NCBI GenBank assembly: GCA_017403955.1
Contig: JAFRDH010000007.1
Span: forward strand, 248,001 to 312,000
Direction: 5' to 3'
DNA length: 64,000 nucleotides
Source of the DNA: Mogibacterium sp.
GTDB lineage: Bacteria > Bacillota > Clostridia > Peptostreptococcales > Anaerovoracaceae
Shown here: in pieces, positions 61,342 to 64,000 of the stretch
Layout: each line of letters starts with the position of its first letter
How positions within the stretch are numbered: position 1 is the first letter of the stretch
Translations under genes and position numbers: made by a program
Notes under the pieces: generated by a model
The model's database searches: none
Seen by the model: the letters and a program-made list of their open reading frames with translations, nothing else
Told to the model about the DNA's origin: nothing

Positions 61342-62542
61342 ATTCGATTTTGAATCGATCATCGATAGAAAAGGAATGGACGCGATGGCTGTGGACGGCC
61401 TCGGCAAGATCCCGGGATTTGCGCCTGAGCTCCCTGAAGAGGGTTTTGATATCATCCCTATGTGGGTCGCAGATATGAATTTCAAGGTACCTTCATGTAT
61501 AACGGATGCAATCAAACGCAGGCTTGAACATCCTCTTTTCGGCTATTTCCGGCCAAGAGACGAATACTTCCAGTCTATCATCAGATGGCACGAGACAAGA
61601 AATGGCGTCAGGGGAATGCTTCCTGAGCATATCGGCTATGAGAACGGCGTCCTCGGCGGACTTGTCTCAGCACTTAACGCACTTTTGCCTGAAGGCGGCA
61701 AGGTCATGCTTCACAGACCTACATATGTAGGATTCACATCCAGCATCAGGAATGCGGGATTCGAGCTTGTGCACAGTGATCTTGTGCTCGATGAGAACAA
61801 TGTCTGGCGCATGGACTATGAGGATATGGACCGCAAGATCAAAGAGAACGATATCAAGGTCTGCATCTTCTGCAATCCTCACAACCCTTGCGGAAGGGTC
61901 TGGACTCCTGAAGAGATCAGAAAGGCTGCAGAAGTATATGAAAGGAACGGATGTACAGTCATTTCTGACGAGATCTGGTCGGATCTTATTCTGAACGGCA
62001 ATCACTACACACCGTTCCAGTCAGTCAATGATTTTACAAGGAACAATACTGTAGCTTTGTATGCTCCGAGCAAGACATTCAATCTTGCCGGCCTTATCGG
62101 AAGTTATCATGTGATCTATAATGAAGAACTCAGAGAAAAGGTAAGAGCTGCTTCTAGTAAGAGCCATTATAACGGCATGAATGTTCTGTCGATGCATGCT
62201 CTCATCGGTGCGTATACAGACGAGGGCATGGAATGGGTCGATGAACTATGCAAGGTCCTGTCCGCGAATGTCAATTATGCATGTGACTATATAGAGAAGA
62301 ATCTCACTGACTTCAGCACAAGTGTGCCTGAAGGTACATACATGCTCTTCCTGAATTGCGAGAAATGGTGCAAAAACCACGGAAAGTCGATGGATGAGCT
62401 CCTGAAGGCCGGATGGAATGCAGGTGTTGCATGGCAGGACGGAAGGCCATTCAAGGAAGGCTATCATATCAGACTCAATCTGGCTCTTCCAATGAGCAGA
62501 GTAGAAGAGGCGTTCGAACGTATCAGCAAATATGTTTACTGA
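61334..62542 (+). CDS. MalY/PatB-type cystathionine/cysteine-S-conjugate beta-lyase
   Basis: 402 aa fold-type I PLP enzyme. MWVADMNFKVP at the N-terminus is typical of MalY/PatB, followed by NPHNPCGRVWT, ISDEIWSDLI, and PSKTFNLAGL with the PLP Lys. Cleaves C-S bonds to a thiol, pyruvate and ammonia. Overlaps nnrD by 8 bases (translational coupling). Confidence 0.9.
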   Translation: MSKFDFESIIDRKGMDAMAVDGLGKIPGFAPELPEEGFDIIPMWVADMNFKVPSCITDAIKRRLEHPLFGYFRPRDEYFQSIIRWHETRNGVRGMLPEHIGYENGVLGGLVSALNALLPEGGKVMLHRPTYVGFTSSIRNAGFELVHSDLVLDENNVWRMDYEDMDRKIKENDIKVCIFCNPHNPCGRVWTPEEIRKAAEVYERNGCTVISDEIWSDLILNGNHYTPFQSVNDFTRNNTVALYAPSKTFNLAGLIGSYHVIYNEELREKVRAASSKSHYNGMNVLSMHALIGAYTDEGMEWVDELCKVLSANVNYACDYIEKNLTDFSTSVPEGTYMLFLNCEKWCKNHGKSMDELLKAGWNAGVAWQDGRPFKEGYHIRLNLALPMSRVEEAFERISKYVY

Positions 62543-62560
62543 GATCGGTGGAACCAGTTT

Positions 62561-62935
62561 ATGATCGATATAGATGAATTCTTTGAAATATTGACAGAGG
62601 TATGTGATGAGCTCCCTGAAGGAATGTTCAACGAGCTCCATCTTGGCGTTATTCTCGAGGAAGGGGTCAAGATATCTCCACATGCGAGGAATGATGATCT
62701 GATCATCATGGGTGAATATACCAAGTCAAGATACGGCAACAGAATCGTGATCTACTACGGGTCTTTCGCCAGAACTTACGCGATGGATGACCGTGAGTTT
62801 ATAAAAGACAGACTCAGGGAAGTTGTCAGGCACGAGTTCAGACATCATATGGAAAATCTGTCGGGAATGCACGGTGTGGACTCCCTTGAACATGAAGACA
62901 AAGTCAGTCTCCGCAAGTACCTGCGCGGAGAGTGA
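62561..62935 (+). CDS. Zincin-like (PF06262-type) small metallopeptidase-fold protein
   Basis: 124 aa. HEFRHHMENLSG gives an HExxH zinc motif (about 96-100). FDELPEGMFNEL-like start (CDELPEGMFNEL) and GEYTKSRYGNRIVIYYGSF match the short Zincin_1 proteins. Target unknown. ATG 18 bases after the beta-lyase stop; weak SD (GGTGG). Confidence 0.85.
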   Translation: MIDIDEFFEILTEVCDELPEGMFNELHLGVILEEGVKISPHARNDDLIIMGEYTKSRYGNRIVIYYGSFARTYAMDDREFIKDRLREVVRHEFRHHMENLSGMHGVDSLEHEDKVSLRKYLRGE

Positions 62936-62950
62936 ATAACGGAGGTTTAA

Positions 62951-63325
62951 ATGAGAAAGAAAATACTGCTTCTTTTTACTGCGGCAGTAGTGTTGATGAT
63001 TTGCTGCTCCTGCTCGAATACGCTCGAAAGCTTTGCCGGATCGTATTTTAATGAAGCAGACGGCTGGACAGCAGATGAGAAATCAAACACTTTTGTAAAT
63101 GACGCCGATACTGTTCATTTTGCCGGTAATTATGTAACATTTACACATGTTGCTTCGGCTGAAGAAACCATGGACAAAACGCAGATCGCAAAGTTCTTCG
63201 TTGATCTGTCAGATGCTGCAGGCATTACGAACGGAACGGTCGATTATACTTATTTGGTCGATGAAGCGGCAACAGAGCATTTTACAATGAATTATCAGGA
63301 AGCTAAAGAAGTATTGGGGGAATAA
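62951..63325 (+). CDS. Small predicted lipoprotein, function unknown
   Basis: 124 aa. Lys/Arg start, hydrophobic core and a lipobox-like end (LMICCSCS, Cys ~19-22), so a lipid-anchored surface protein. The mature part is short with no motif I recognise. SD GGAGG. Sits between the zincin-like gene and a MATE transporter on the same strand. Confidence 0.7.
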   Translation: MRKKILLLFTAAVVLMICCSCSNTLESFAGSYFNEADGWTADEKSNTFVNDADTVHFAGNYVTFTHVASAEETMDKTQIAKFFVDLSDAAGITNGTVDYTYLVDEAATEHFTMNYQEAKEVLGE

Positions 63326-63331
63326 CAGCAG

Positions 63332-64000
63332 ATGAGTAACGGTGCACGCAGTTCGGACAGAATGGGAACAGAACCTGTCCACACATTACTGCTCAAAATG
63401 TCATTCCCGCTGATGATATCGATGTTCGTATTGGCCATGTACAACGTGGTCGATTCTATTTTCGTATCCAGGATCAATGAGAATGCGCTCGCAGCGGTCT
63501 CACTCTGTTTCCCGTTCCAGAATCTCAACGTAGCATTCGGTATCGGTACCGCTGCAGGTATGAGCGCTCTTCTGTCGAGATACCTCGGAGCCAGAAGATA
63601 CAGTGATGCCGAGAAGGTAGCACATAACGGGTTTATCCTGGCATTGATCAACTATTCGCTTTTCTTCGTCATCGGATGTCTCGCGCATACTATCATCAGA
63701 CTCCAGACCCACGACGCACAGATCATTGACTATGGAACTGTTTATCTGCAGCTCACGCAGTGGCTGTCGATCCTTCCGATGATCCAGTCGATGTTCGAAA
63801 GACTTCTGCAGGGCACGGGCAAAACATTCCCGATCCTGCTCATGCAGATCACAGGTTCGATCGTGAATTTGATTATGGACCCGATCCTAATCTTCGGACT
63901 GTTCGGATTCCCGGCTCTGGGTGTCAAAGGTGCCGCGATCGCCACAGTCTTCGGCCAGTTCACGGGCTGTATCATGGGTATTATTTTCAATAAGACACTC
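63332..64000 (+). CDS. MATE-family efflux transporter (3' end outside window)
   Basis: First 223 residues of a frame still open at the right edge, so it is missing from any list of closed ORFs. Starts MSNGARSSDRMGTEPVHTLL; MATE hallmarks LLKMSFPLMISMFVLAMYNVVDSIF, of which the YNVVDSIFVSR part is diagnostic, FGIGTAAGMSALLSRYLGAR, and QLTQWLSILPM. About six helices present (half of a 12-helix protein). Exports drugs or metabolites by Na+ or H+ exchange. Weak SD (GGGGG). Confidence 0.9.
   Translation, partial: MSNGARSSDRMGTEPVHTLLLKMSFPLMISMFVLAMYNVVDSIFVSRINENALAAVSLCFPFQNLNVAFGIGTAAGMSALLSRYLGARRYSDAEKVAHNGFILALINYSLFFVIGCLAHTIIRLQTHDAQIIDYGTVYLQLTQWLSILPMIQSMFERLLQGTGKTFPILLMQITGSIVNLIMDPILIFGLFGFPALGVKGAAIATVFGQFTGCIMGIIFNKTL

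Noticed and set aside
1..64000. CRISPR array, prophage, conjugative element or intact insertion sequence
   Set aside because: No regular repeat-spacer pattern, integrase, transposase, capsid or relaxase motifs seen in any frame.

Overview
The window looks like chromosomal DNA of an anaerobic, low-to-mid GC Clostridia-type Firmicute. Shine-Dalgarno (SD) sites are mostly AAGGAGG. There is a CIRCE heat-shock operator, a Clostridia-style BirA operator, a TPP riboswitch in front of an ECF-type thiamine S-component, a FeoA-FeoB fusion and many intrinsic terminators. No respiratory genes are seen. I cannot name the genus. I saw no tRNA, rRNA, CRISPR array, prophage or intact insertion sequence. The only transcription factors visible are BirA and a small ribbon-helix-helix (RHH) protein.

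Layout. 1-3196: three consecutive genes carrying RyR (ryanodine-receptor repeat) domains, one of them a three-helix membrane protein with a TrkA/RCK-like region. This is the most unusual system here. 3205-5651: Nudix hydrolase, G5-NlpC/P60 wall hydrolase, Lar-like zinc ribbon and a SIR2 deacetylase. 5661-10825 (minus strand): a DapF/CntK-like racemase, a ferredoxin-reductase-like flavoprotein, a CrtI-like oxidoreductase and an amine-oxidase-fold flavoprotein. Across a shared control region lies a plus-strand acyl-activating enzyme, acyl carrier protein and acyl-ACP thioesterase (10968-13325); together these suggest fatty-acyl modification. 13524-19258: complete oppBCDF-A oligopeptide importer. 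19403-25516: MFS transporter, pyridoxamine kinase, pyruvate kinase and FeoAB iron importer. 25559-27045: SPFH membrane protein and RHH protein, with an 11-bp triple repeat over the promoter. 27128-30766: alpha/beta hydrolase, membrane-anchored Mur-ligase homologue and D-Ala-D-Ala ligase, a wall-precursor cluster.

30767-31629 is a gene-poor gap with a nested palindrome of about 175 bp (MITE-like), a second palindrome and a CIRCE operator. Next is clpB, broken by one in-frame TAG, then a DUF4230 protein, a ClC transporter with a regulatory tail, TrmL, the BirA-controlled birA-bioY pair, a U32 peptidase and riboswitch-controlled thiT. 42097-51786: a Cys-rich membrane protein, a LEA-like helical protein, an HD hydrolase, an MBL-fold hydrolase, a 10TM metal exporter, aminopeptidase C and a run of small metabolic enzymes. 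51807-57785: Tex, PfkB kinase, Spx/ArsC-like protein and a domain-permuted GH3 glycosidase. 57840-60281 (minus): a large aminotransferase/ATP-grasp fusion. 60418-64000: NAD(P)H-hydrate dehydratase, MalY-type beta-lyase, zincin-like protein, small lipoprotein and the start of a MATE exporter.

Most of the window is ordinary peptide, vitamin, iron, wall and stress metabolism. The accessory-looking parts are the RyR cluster, the flavoprotein/acyl-ACP region, the palindromic gap and the aminotransferase/ATP-grasp fusion. All calls come from reading translated sequence by eye; no database search was run.
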